A stretch of 64,000 bases of DNA from Forficula auricularia (lineage: Eukaryota > Arthropoda > Insecta > Dermaptera > Forficulidae), in assembly GCA_024734495.1 (NCBI GenBank), contig JALMQS010000128.1, positions 21,373,350-21,437,349 of the forward strand, given 5' to 3'. Within the stretch, counting starts at the first letter, position 1, and each line of letters opens with the position of its first letter. The notes below the pieces were generated by a model. It was not told the origin of the DNA and ran no database searches. It saw only the letters and a program-made list of their open reading frames with translations. Of the stretch, positions 53,456-63,357 are shown in pieces. A program made the translations under genes and the position numbers.

Positions 53456-54298
53456 TTAGGTTGGTGCATAATTATCAGGCGTTTATATTGGCACGTTTTT
53501 CGTTAGTGATAATTGTTGTTGTTGATTATTTTTTTTAATAAAAATAATCTTCTATATTTCTTTAAGAAAATGCGTGTCGAAAATCATATTCATATTCCTC
53601 ATATTATGGTGTACCACTACGAGAAAAGATGGAATGCAGCACAGCCATTTCGCGATCTCAACGAACTTTTTGGCGATCACACCACATTGACTTCTTACAG
53701 TGGATGCCTTTCGGTAATTGGGTGAAACACCTGTCGAAACTCAAATCTTCTTTCTTTTGACGTTTTTGAAGAGAAGCCCCGATTCATTGCCAGTGACGAG
53801 ATTCTTCAGAAACGGAGTTTGCTAGTTTCTCTGCAGCAAATCAGTGTAAATTCAGACACAATCGGATTTGTTGTTGTCGGAGAGTTCGTGGGGGACCCAT
53901 ACAGCCAATTTCCATACTTTTCTGAGCTTTTTGAGAGGATGAACGATGGTCGAATTGTCCACATTGAAGTCTTAAGTCATCATTCCCAAAAGTCTAGTCG
54001 TTGAAATTTGATGACCTACCTCTTCCTTCTTCATCTTCGAGGTTTGTATCTCGTGAACTTCTTGAACCATTTTTCAACTTGGCTTTTCATTCACAAAAAA
54101 GTTCGTTGAGATCGCGAAATGACTGTGCTGCCTTCCATCATATCTCCTAGAGGTACAGCATAATATGACTAATATGAATATGATTTTTGACACGCATTTT
54201 CTTAAAGAAATGGAGAAGATTGTTTTTATTAAAAAAAACAATTATCACTAACGAAAAACGTGCCAATATAAACGTTAGATAATTATGCACCAGCCTAA
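53456..54298 (-). mobile_element. Mariner element with two inverted copies of its 5' end
   Basis: Termini TTAGGTTGGTGCATAATTAT and the complement of TTAGGCTGGTGCATAATTAT, with TA at 53,454-53,455 and 54,299-54,300. Both arms (about 200 bp) contain the transposase start codon region facing inward. The catalytic C-terminal half and the 3' end are missing. Confidence 0.8.
53720..54197 (-). pseudogene. Mariner transposase fragment (N-terminal and middle part)
   Basis: From the ATG at 54,195-54,197 (minus): MRVKNHIHISHIMLY, AAQSFRDLNELF (helix-turn-helix region), a deletion, then VWKLAVWVPHELSDNNKSDC with the WVPHEL motif diagnostic of mariner transposases, then LVTGNESGLLF and VSTGVSPNYRKAS. Several stops and shifts. 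The first catalytic Asp (expected in the LVTGDE-type block) is Asn here. The frame then runs into the inverted arm, so the protein would be chimeric. A second start-codon fragment (MRVENHIHIPHIMVYHYEKR, plus strand from 53,570) forms the other arm. Neither can be active. Confidence 0.75.
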
Positions 54299-54327
54299 TA
54301 TATTCTCAATTAAAAACTAACTATCTA

Positions 54328-54573
54328 CAGTGCCATAACTAGCCTTTTATGTGCCAACTGCGAGCTTCTTTAACTGCGCTTTTGAAAAAAAATTATAGGT
54401 ACTTGGTAGAATTTTGAATAAGTATATATAAATTAAATAATTAAATAAACGATACATTAATTATTGAATTATGCATGACCCAAAACTTGGTCGTGGTCTG
54501 GTCATTTCTGCGCCCCTCCAGGGTCTGCGCCCTGTGCCTAGGCACCACTGGCACCGCCCGAGTTACGACACTG
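54328..54573. mobile_element. hAT MITE, 8-bp target duplication with one mismatch
   Basis: Ends CAGTGCCATAACTAG and, on the minus strand, CAGTGTCGTAACTCG; flanks ACTATCTA (54,320-54,327) and TCTATCTA (54,574-54,581). A related, less clear copy lies at about 58,351-58,563. Confidence 0.7.
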
Positions 54574-54581
54574 TCTATCTA

Positions 54582-54889
54582 TCTTGAAAACTTTGTGAGC
54601 AGCGATGTCCTGGCCAAAGCGAGTCGAAACGTTGGCAAAAAATAAATTAATTATTTTATTATTTTTAATTTAATACAAAAATCAATCTTTTTACCTGAAT
54701 TTAAAATTAAAAATAATATTAATTTACCGCTTTTAACTAAGGTAAAAAATTACAGAGCAATGCTGCTCGGTCTGCCAGATACTAATTCTTTATAAAAATA
54801 ATTTAGCTGTCGCCTGATGTAATTGACAAATATCAAAAATGAAAACTATTCTATTTTTATAGCCTTCCATTCCTCTTGTTAAATAAAAC
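54582..54889. other. Intronic; possible relic of a hammerhead-like motif
   Basis: GGCCAAAGCGAGTCGAAACG near 54,613 resembles the 3' half of the motifs described above, without a proper CTGANGA box. Confidence 0.3.
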
Positions 54890-55580
54890 GGATGTGACCA
54901 TCAACATGACTTTAATATAAACCTGATGCTCATATATTAAAATTTATTAAAATATAAATTAATTTTTTCAATTCTCACTGCACGCATTTTTTGTCAATAT
55001 CATTTATTGTTCTTCTTGTAAGGTCGCCTATGCGAAATTCGGAACCGGTCGAACCAAAGATCTAGGACTTTAGAGATATTTTTTTTAATAATCTCCCCCA
55101 ATTGAACTCCTAAAGGAATATTCACATCTCATTTTAAATATATAGTAATTTCAGGTTGCTTGGTTTAAAAACTGTATAATTATAATTTTCTTTGAATCCC
55201 ATAATTTTCTGTCCGATTTCAACTAAAATCCAATCAATCAGCTTTTATTGTCAATATAAAAAAAAATAAGTGTGAAATTTCCTTTTGATAACATTATTAG
55301 TTTTTGAGCTAGGGTGTACTTACTGTAAGTGTAAGTGTAAGTGTAAGTGTAAGTACACTCTACATGCTATTTGGTAGCTCACAGATATTTTGACAAAACA
55401 ATTAGTATATCTTAAAATATTTTTTTTTTATGGACTATTTAAGGCTTTTTTTGTAGACCGAACCACCGTGATTTTGCTTAATTTTTTTATCAAAATAATT
55501 TTAGTCATTCGCAAATAATCGAAGCAAAAAACACTTTTTCATGCTGGTTTCAATACTTCCCAATACATCGTAAAGCAAAA
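54890..55580 (+). repeat. Repeat R1 (copy d) with a GTAAGT hexamer tract
   Basis: Starts near GGATGTGACCATCAACATGA and ends near a CATCGTAAAGCAAAATAAA block. The hexamer GTAAGT repeats about five times at 55,326-55,357. Confidence 0.55.
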
Positions 55581-55924
55581 TAAAAAATAAAGAATTCTAA
55601 ATAAAAACTACAATTTTTACGGGAGAACACAAAAAAACAAATCCGCTTTATTAATAATAACTGACTTGCTTAAGTTTACGAGAAGTTTTTCGAGATTCAG
55701 AAATTCCTTCTTCTGAATCAAGTTATATGAATGAAATACTTCTAAGGACGAAATTAAATTATTCCAATAATTCGCTATCTTTAGATGAATGGATTTTTGA
55801 ATATCAAAAAGCTCTATGTATAAACTTAAAAAAGTGAGTCACTTTATATTAATCAATTCTTTTTATTATTCACTTTGTGTGATAAACAGAATTGAATAAA
55901 ACCAAAATTTGCCGAGAAAGTTCT

Positions 55925-56205
55925 TATTTCAATAACTGACTCATCATAATCATTGAGTACACAGTCCTAAGACTCGTTTGATACAACCACCCGTCTCCAC
56001 TCGGCTCTGTCCCCCATCAGCTGTTTGACCTCTCTAAATGTCTCGGATCCAATATCCCTAATTATTTGATCGAGATATTCTAATCTGGGCCACCCCCTTC
56101 CCGTTTTCTTTCCCCCCTCCCCCTCCAAGATATCCCTAAGCAATCCCCCCTGTCTAAGTGTGTGCCCCATCATCTGACCTCTTCTCCTCAGACTCTTCCA
56201 CAAAG
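55925..56205 (-). mobile_element. RTE-type LINE, 3' end fragment
   Basis: The minus-strand frame (56,203-55,967) reads GQMMGHTLRQGGLLRDILEG, then TGRGWPRLEYLDQIIRDIG and DRAEWRRVV, the C-terminal block of RTE-type reverse transcriptases (R..W.GH.LR...L....EG...KR.RGRPR..YL.QI). It ends with a short 3' UTR and a TGATTATGATGA-like tail. 5'-truncated. Confidence 0.75.
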
Positions 56206-56239
56206 TTCAGTAACTCATTAACCTAAAAGGGTGCAGTAA

Positions 56240-56625
56240 AACTTGAACAGAACAGATACCCATGACTTGAAATGGGGGGGGGGGTTCCTTAATAGATATC
56301 TTAAATTATCCATATTCAATTATATTCTCAATTTCCGAAGTGTACAAGAAAGTTCCCAAAAATGGAAATTTCGAAAAATCGAAAATAATAATAACTCGTT
56401 TATCCTTAGGACATCTAGAGACTGGAACTCTCTTCTTCCGACCGTCTTTCCAGAAACATATAATCTTCAATCTTTCAAGACACGCATCCACGAACACCTT
56501 CAACTCCGACCCAATCCCTAAATCTCTTCTTATTTCCAAGATACAAGGGTCCACCGCTGACTTCAGAGGTTGAACCTTTTCGGGGAAACTTCTTCTTGTA
56601 TCAGTGTCATTACAAAAAAAAATGA
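56240..56625 (+). mobile_element. LINE 3' end (Jockey-like), same family as 84-850
   Basis: Frame 56,243-56,521 ends SFILRTSRDWNSLLPTVFPE then TYNLQSFKTRIHEHL. The 3' UTR has GGGTCCACCGCTGAC and GTATCAGTGTCATTAC followed by poly-A. Degenerate upstream. The G-run near 56,273 is low complexity. Confidence 0.75.
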
Positions 56626-56969
56626 AGGATTTCCTATATCTTAGAAAACAGATAGTATTTCATACTCATGACTACTCATTTACTCTGTTGAAAAATAATT
56701 AATAGTCAGTGGTAAACTAAAGTGTGACAGCATCTGAGTTTTTGTTTTGTTGTTTGGGTGTGGCTTTAGTCTCATAAAATGTTCCTAAGAATTGGCATTA
56801 TGAAGGAAATTTAAAAACAAACGCTTAAATTATCAGGAGATTTCAACCTCATAAACTCCCCTAATTCGCTTGTTCATCATAGAAGCCTCATATTCTTTTT
56901 TTATAGATATTATATAGCATGCGTTTTAATTAAATCAAAAAAGCACCTTCTGGGAGAATGTTTTCTTGC
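56626..56969. other. Intronic, nothing recognised
   Basis: No motif-bearing frame. Confidence 0.4.
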
Positions 56970-57425
56970 ACCGTTATCACTAAAATAAACTGATGTGTCC
57001 ATCCACATGACTTTACCATAAGTGAGTCATTTTCTTGTTTTTTTAGATTGAAAATCCTATAATTTTAATTTTTACCCGCCCCCCTTAATTTTGGTTTCGA
57101 TCTCAACCGAAAACTAATCAGCCCTTAATCTCAATGCACCAAAACTACATGTGAAATTTCGTTTTGACCTAGTGCGTTCACAAAAATTTGGTAACGCACC
57201 CACAGACTAACGACGTACTAATAACTAACAGACAATTTAACAAAACACCTATTATCTCGAAAAATATAATTTTTTCGATGTTCACTTATTAGGGCTTTTT
57301 TGTAGACTAAATCGCCATGATTAGTCCAATTTTTTTAATCAAAATAGTTTTCAGCCGTTTTTGACATATTTCAAAAAAACGAAGCATAAAAAGTTTTATT
57401 TGAGAGCAGTTTTTTTATTTTGCTT
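56970..57425 (+). repeat. Repeat R1 (copy e)
   Basis: TGATGTGTCCATCCACATGA, then TAATCTCAATGCACCAAAAC, then TTATTAGGGCTTTTTTGTAG. Same block order as copy a, shortened. Confidence 0.6.
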
Positions 57426-57601
57426 ATGAAAAATATTCTGAGCTTCTTTGGGATTATTTTCTTGGCTTGAATTATTATTTATGTCCGGTTTAATATGCTT
57501 ATATCCTTTCTTTCCTCCTGACATAATAATAAAATCCTTGTATAATTTAATTTGTATAAACTATGTAATATTATGTTATTTTGCTTTGTTTTTGTTTTCA
57601 G

Positions 57602-57771
57602 AAAACGGTTCTGGACTCAATTAGCGCTGACGATCCCAATTTCACTGGAGATGCATATGTCAGTTTGGCTGTAATATATACTCTTTTTGCTCTTTGCAAC
57701 TGGATTACACCTAGCATTCTTACTTTGATTGGTGTTCGTCTGGCTATGGTACTTGGAACAGCTTGTTATGG
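57602..57771 (+). CDS. Mfsd11: MFSD11-like (UNC93 family) protein, exon 2
   Basis: Encodes residues 32-87 plus two bases of codon 88: KTVLDSISADDPNFTGDAYV, then SLAVIYTLFALCNWITPSIL, then TLIGVRLAMVLGTACYG. The first segment is the short extracellular loop of the family; then comes membrane helix 2 with the NWITPS motif (N.ITPS in relatives) and the start of helix 3. The acceptor AG is at 57,600-57,601 after a T-rich tract. The donor GTCCGT at 57,772 follows GG, so the intron is in phase 2. The fit to exon 3 (GG|G, Gly, then LF, as in the family's GLF) supports both boundaries. The open frame continuing beyond 57,771 is intron read-through. Confidence 0.88.
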
Positions 57772-59040
57772 GTCCGTATACACAGATATTATATTTAACA
57801 TACTTTATAAGATATTATCTTTCATTTATAGTAGCAGTAGCTATATTTATAATCGGTTTATTGTAAAAAGTCACTAAGTACACTTTTGATGGATTTAAAT
57901 CTAAAAGTAAGTACGTAGTTGAGAGTTTCGATAATATTTATCGATGCAAAAACTCATGTGCATCAAAATAACACAAACACATGTGTGTTATTTTGATTCA
58001 TTTAATAAGTTTTTGCATCGATAAATATTATCGAAACTCTCAACTACGTACTTATTTTTAGATTTAAATCCATCAAAAGTGTACTTAGTGACTGTTTGGA
58101 ATAAAAACCAACGATTTTAGAATTTTATTAAATATAACCTAATTATTTTATTTTTATAAGTTAAAGGGTTTGTTCAGTCACATAAAATAAATAAATATTA
58201 TTATATAAAAAAGAATTAAATCTAGGTTAAAGCAACTGGTTTGATTTATGTTCAAGATTTACATTTGCGAATATGGATTTGCTAAAAGTCGTCGGGTTAT
58301 ATCCCGTTCACTAGGTCAAGAATTTTATGATAATATTATACTCGTAAATACAGACCATAACTAGCTTTTCATGGGTATTAAGAAATGTTTTATTTTTTAG
58401 CCCATTTATTTCTATGTCTAATTAAATATGATTAATAACGATTGTTTTATAAAGCAAAACAGAGCAACACTTTAAAATATTATTAAATTTGACAATATTT
58501 TTTTTATCATTTTCATTTCAGAATTCCTTCGCCTTGTGCCTCTGCACCTACCTAGATACTGCCCTGATTATAAATATGAGCTCATATAATGTTAAATTAT
58601 GAGATTATGACCAAATATTTTTTCTACTAAATGATTTAGCATCAGGAGTTTTTTCTTTTATAAAAAAATCAAATATTTTTAAATTAAAAATATATAAACT
58701 ATAAATAAACTAGATCACATGTCTGAATTTTGAGTACCAGTTCATTAGTAAATACGAAAAAATTATTTCACACCTGAAGTAATTAAAGCTGGTCAAAACG
58801 TGAGGTCGACGTGCCCATCTCACTATATAGTAGTATCTGCCATTGGTCTCGAAAGTTTAAAACTCTTATTTTATGACCTTATGAGCAATCCTTAATCTCA
58901 GAGGTTTGTCTCAGGTTAGTTTTATTCAAAATAAAAGAATAATAAATTATTTGATTTTATCAAAAATAAATACGCTTTCATATAATATTTTCATTTAAAT
59001 GTATATTAATTATTAAAATTATACATGATTTTTATTACAG
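57772..59040 (+). other. Mfsd11: Intron 2 of the MFSD11-like gene (1.27 kb)
   Basis: GTCCGT donor and TTTTTATTACAG acceptor. Holds the palindrome 57,869-58,093 and a weak hAT MITE-like relic at about 58,351-58,563. Confidence 0.8.
57869..58093. mobile_element. Near-perfect palindromic MITE (225 bp) in intron 2
   Basis: Arms of about 100 nt: AGTCACTAAGTACACTTTTG, TAAGTACGTAGTTGAGAGTT, TATTTATCGATGCAAAAACT, each mirrored almost exactly. The loop includes ACACATGTGTGTT. High arm identity suggests a young insertion. Confidence 0.8.
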
Positions 59041-59217
59041 GCTCTTTACTGCTACATTCTTGTTTCCAAGTACAGCGCTTCTCTACGTGGCCTCAGCTCT
59101 TGTCGGATTAGGATCGGCTGTAGCATGGTGTAGCCAGGGCGCCTATTTAAGTCTTAATTCTGATCCAAACACTGTATCAAGAAATGCTGGACTTTTTTGG
59201 GGAATTTTTCAAACTAG
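59041..59217 (+). CDS. Mfsd11: MFSD11-like (UNC93 family) protein, exon 3, GC donor
   Basis: One base completes codon 88 (Gly), then residues 89-146: LFTATFLFPSTALLYVASAL, then VGLGSAVAWCSQGAYLSLNS, then DPNTVSRNAGLFWGIFQT, and two bases of the next codon. This covers membrane helices 3 and 4 and the loop with the family pattern W..QG..L..NSD..T..RN.G.FW...Q. The exon must end at AG (59,217), because relatives continue QSS and the downstream frame loses similarity; the donor there is GCAAGT, a GC-AG type with an otherwise perfect consensus. Downstream exons (about two-thirds of a roughly 450-residue protein) lie beyond 64,000. Confidence 0.86.
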
Positions 59218-59383
59218 GCAAGTCCTCTTATCCAACATTTATTTAATTTGTATTAATAAAATAAATTAACATAAAAAACTCAATAACACGCATAATATAG
59301 TGAATAAGATTATTTTATTTAATTAATTGTAATTTAACTTTGTGGTTATTTTTTCAAAAAGGCTTAATTAACATTCAGACCAG

Positions 59384-59421
<38 letters not shown>

Positions 59422-59424
<3 letters not shown>

Positions 59425-61064
59425 TGGTGGTTGATGACTTTTTAATCAGGGGATGCTGTCCAAAAAAGAACCCTTCGTCTTTTGAAATTTTATTTTAATT
59501 TTCGCTTTTTTTTTGCAAATTTCATCGAAAACGGCCTCATTTTCGTTATTTTTCAAACTTAAAATTAGATTTATTAAAAATATATTTTGGGACCTTTGCC
59601 CCAAACGGATACTTCTTTGTGTGAGTGAGGGTATATACAATTCAGAAATTAATTCTTGTGACTTAAACTCCACAGTCTCTGAGATGGAAATCGACTATCT
59701 TCCACAATGAATTAGCTTGTCCTATAAGAAAATCTTAAATTTCTCCTAATTCTATTGCTATAAGCAAGCTATCACTAGTCTATAGTACTCTTAGCTATTT
59801 CCGATTTTATATATTGAGAGTTCTTTGAAATGGATTAGTCCAAAAATTCTCGAATCAATTTTATTTATTCCTTTTTTGTATTAGTACCTGAAGCCACCGA
59901 GCGATGTACGGTAACCAAATTTAAAAAATACAAATATATATACTACACTCCCCTGCACCCCCCCCCCCCGAAACCACGTACCTCGCCCCCATCACTGCAC
60001 ACCCACCGCCACCCCCGGATCCCCACCACTGCATCACACCTCCTGCACCCCCGACATCCATCCTCACCCCGCACCCAGTTTTTGCATTTCTAGCTTTCTA
60101 GAAGTCCACAGATTATGTGTATATAGATATATAAATAAATTCCGTATAATTATTTTTTTTTAATTAAATAACAATTTATCGAGTTTTTTAATCAATTAAA
60201 TAAATAAGTAATAAATAATAATTTTATTGAAACAATTTTTTACATGAAATAATGTATACATTGTATTTGAGGCTTCGATTTCGGAGATTACTTCCCCACC
60301 ATCGACTGTTCTTGATTCTCTAGCTTGCGATAATATTTTTAGTTCGTATTGTTTAATAAGAGGAATTTTAATCAATTAAATTGGCAAATTCTAATATCTA
60401 ACAATATTTGATATAAAGAATTCGTGGGTTTTAAAATTAAAAAACCAATTAATAAAAAAAAGATAATTGAAAAAAATGTAAACAAACTTTTTTATTGATA
60501 TTTTCATCTATCAATAATTACTTTAATTAAGAAAAGATCAATTAAGATGAAATTTGTCGAGGTCCAGACCTAGCCAGCTCGCATTCTCATCCTCAAAACT
60601 TGTTAATAGAGTTGGTTTCATCAAAATCGGTACAGCCGTTTTCAAAATAGAACTAAGATACAAATATATAAATATATATACAATTTTTGCTCGTTTAATA
60701 AGAGTAGATTTATATTTTAAGAGTTCCTCAGCGAGAACAATTTGTATTCGACTAAAATTCTGAACTTGTCTTTGACATGTTTGAACTGGAAGATATACCA
60801 GGCAGGGACATCAAACCTTCTATCAGCACACTTTTCTGAAAATCATTCATTTTAATTGCCCCTTGAAACTATGCAACCATTTTATTTAATTTCGAAAACC
60901 AATATACTTTTCAAAACAAAAAATGTTTTTTATAGAAATATATGAAATAACAGATAATAATTTGAAAATTTAAAGATCCTCCTGAAATTTTGAAGTCGAT
61001 ATTTATGAAAATACTCTAAATGTTTGAAATTTTAGGGATGCGCCACATGGACCGCACACCACTG
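59422..61064 (+). mobile_element. hAT-like non-autonomous family, copy iii, with a nested insertion
   Basis: Ends CAGTGGTGGTTGATGAC and, on the minus strand, CAGTGGTGTGCGGTCC; both flanked by ATATATAT inside a TA microsatellite (59,393-59,421 and 61,065 on), so the duplication is plausible but not decisive. Block order as in copy i, broken at about 59,884-60,712. Confidence 0.65.
59884..60712 (+). repeat. Insertion of R6 and R5 repeat material in copy iii
   Basis: C-rich R6 segment (59,945-60,112, ending TTTTTGCATTTCTAGC...CACAGATTATGTGTATA), then R5 (60,215-60,400), then GGTTTCATCAAAATCGGTAC and TTTTGCTCGTTTAATAAGAG. The order suggests R6 and R5 may belong to one larger repeat. Confidence 0.55.
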
Positions 61065-61189
61065 ATATATATATATAAACATTTTCATAAAAAAATATTA
61101 ATACAATAATTTAAGAATATATTTAACGTTTCCTTATATGTTATCTTCAATTAGTTTATTCTTATATCTATTTCTGAGTCTCCATCCCT

Positions 61190-61256
61190 TCTGACTATTT
61201 GTATATATATTCTTTCTGTTTCTGCTCTACGAGGTAGCCACCTCAGAGCATTGTTT

Positions 61257-61288
<32 letters not shown>

Positions 61289-61295
61289 AAAAGAT
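61190..61295 (+). mobile_element. Probable LINE 3' tail ending in an AAAT microsatellite
   Basis: GAGGTAGCCACCTCAGAGCA followed by TTGTTTTT and (AAAT)n to about 61,290, a common 3' end of insect LINEs. No coding part. Confidence 0.45.
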
Positions 61296-62080
61296 GTAGT
61301 CCGGGACCGGGATTACTTAAACCACTTAATTTAATCATCTTGAATGTGATTTGTTAATTTATTAACTAAAAAACTATTATAATTATTATTTTCAAAATAT
61401 ATAAATTATCTATTCATTTAGAGAAACATTAAAGTTACAAATTCTGTGATATATCATAATTGTAATAGATTAGATACCTACATAAAAAAAAGTAGTTTAA
61501 CGGAACCACTATATCGGATCAAAGACAAGGTCACATCGTAAAGCCATTCTTTTTTCAAGGTCAATTTCACCTCAATGTAAGAATTCAAACTATTCATCAA
61601 TTTTTTTTTTTTTTTAGTTTTTGTAATCATTTATAAATTAACTATATAAAAAAGTGAATTCAAAAACTGTATCAGAATATTCGTAAAATATTATTAAATA
61701 ATAATTAAATAATTTTTTTATTTATCATAAAAAACAAATGTAATTGACTAAATATCCTCTTTTTTAATTAAATGGATGGAGCCGACAAGTCTAGAGAGAC
61801 TTTTCATCAATATTCAGGGTTGTTTGGAGTCGAAGGTATTTATGGATATAGGTCGTGAAAGACTTAACGAACAAGAGAGGTTTGCAAGCAACGTGTTACG
61901 TGCTTAGCATGATTTAGTATAAAATGATATTAATTAATTTTAAAAGTGGCAAATTTCAATTTTTGTAGTATAATTTTCACTAAGAATTAAATGTTTTATT
62001 GTTCGTTTTGGTCAACTGCCCTTAGCATGATGAAACGATCTGTTTTCTTTCGAACGGCATAGCTATACAAAATTTGCATG
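61296..62080. other. Intronic, AT-rich, nothing recognised
   Basis: Poly-T near 61,600. No motif. Confidence 0.45.
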
Positions 62081-62088
62081 ACTTACAG

Positions 62089-63349
62089 CATAGGTGTCAA
62101 ACTCGCGGCCCGCATCGTCGATTTTTGCGGCCCCACTGTCAAAGGAAATATTGGAATTTTTTTAAATATGAACTAGCAAGTGATGTATTCTAAAATTCCG
62201 CAAGAAAACGAAGCAGCTGTGCAATCAAGCTACACATTGGCAGAGTTGATCGCAAAACATTTACTGATGGCGATTTCATAAAAACATGCCTGCTTGGGGC
62301 TGCCAAAACAGTATGTCCTGCAAATGTGAAGCCGTTTCAATCAATTTCGTTATCTCGCAATACCGTCGTACAAAGAATTACTGAAATGGCCGAAAATATA
62401 AGTGATCAGATAAAAGGGAAATCATCAAGTTTTCAAAGATTTTCAATCGCATGTGATGAGAGCACCGACATTGTAGGCGTATCACAATTAGATGTATTTC
62501 TGCGTGCTTGCGATAAAAACTTCAATGTTCAAAAATTGTTGGAGTTAGTTCCAATGAATGATAACACGACAGGACAGGACGTTTTTAATTGCGTTTACTC
62601 GATTCTACAAAAATATATTCTCCCATTGGCAAAGTTGTCTTCCGTGGCGACTGATGGTGCTCCTTCGATGTGTGGAAAGAACAGAAGCTTCATAGCATTA
62701 CTACGTAAGCAGCTATCAGAAATTGGCGAAGAACCGAACTTACATCATACGCATTGCATTATCCATCAAGAAGTTTTGTGCACTAAGGTAATAAAGATGG
62801 ATAATGTTTTGTCGTATGTGAAAAAAGTAATAAATTTTATAAGATCATGTGGATTAAATCAATTTTCAACTTTCCTTAGCGAAATAGAAAGCAATTATTT
62901 CGGGCTCTCTTACTATACTGAGGTCCTTTGGTTATCGTGCTCCAAGATACTGAAGCAATTCTGGAATTTAAAAGATGAAATACGTCAATTCTTAAATTTA
63001 AAAAGCCAACCCACAACCTTGTTTTGCGATCAGATAGAATGGTATTTCTCCAGAAATAAGAAAAACTTGTGGCACAAAAAGAAATCAAGTATCAAGCGAA
63101 GAAACAGTAAATTAGTAGTAGTATTGTATTGTTTGTTTATATTTTATAATTATGCCTTATATGTTCTCTATACTTTGTTAATATATTAAAATTTAATACG
63201 TTATATTTTATTTTTGATTGTTATTATTATTAATTCTATTATATTTAAAACATAACTAGATTTCTACGAACCCTAAAAGTTTCTTTGCGGCCCTCTTAAA
63301 CTTCACTTTTTATTTTGGCACAAGTCACACATTGAGTTTGACACCTATG
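62089..63349 (+). mobile_element. hAT transposon, 1,261 bp, internally deleted, perfect 8-bp target duplication
   Basis: Ends CATAGGTGTCAAACTCGCGG and, on the minus strand, CATAGGTGTCAAACTCAATG. Direct repeats ACTTACAG at 62,081-62,088 and 63,350-63,357. Subterminal GCGGCC blocks at both ends, as in the element at 5,550-6,178, which may have used this family's transposase. Confidence 0.9.
62190..63189 (+). pseudogene. hAT transposase (GTF2IRD2/ZBED5-like group), truncated
   Basis: The long open frame from 62,326 to 63,189 contains FQRFSIACDESTDIVGVSQL (catalytic Asp in the CDEST block), LSSVATDGAPSMCGK (second conserved Asp), LHHTHCIIHQEVLCTKV (C..H motif), YYTEVLWLSCSKILKQFWNL and FCDQIEWYFSRN. 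This is the core of the hAT transposase group related to GTF2IRD2 and ZBED5. Upstream, a one-base shift near 62,265 separates the preceding part (SSYTLAELIAKH, then FIKTCLLGAAKTVCP). The protein ends in unrelated residues; the C-terminal dimerisation domain is missing through internal deletion, and the BED finger is absent. It is probably inactive. The unusually long intact frame suggests a fairly young copy. Confidence 0.85.
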
Positions 63350-63357
63350 ACTTACAG

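Larger units (their letters stand above)
38307..57601 (+). other. Mfsd11: Intron 1 of the MFSD11-like gene (19.3 kb, transposon-filled)
   Basis: Donor G|GTTAGT; acceptor TTTGTTTTCAG with a pyrimidine tract at 57,586-57,601. Exons 1 and 2 join in phase 0 to give ...TLGNIE/KTVLDS..., in line with the family. Nearly all of the intron that I can identify is repeats. Confidence 0.8.

Noticed and set aside
55326..55357. Telomere-like hexamer repeat
   Set aside because: GTAAGT is not an arthropod telomere repeat (typically TTAGG); only about five units inside an interspersed repeat.
57581..57877. Taking the whole open frame at 57.6 kb as the exon
   Set aside because: Residues before KTVLDS and after CYG lack family similarity; splice sites at both ends and the phase fit to exon 3 define a shorter exon.
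62326..63189. Host gene of the GTF2IRD2/ZBED type
   Set aside because: Perfect hAT termini and 8-bp duplications enclose it, and the C-terminal domain is missing; it is an internally deleted transposon.
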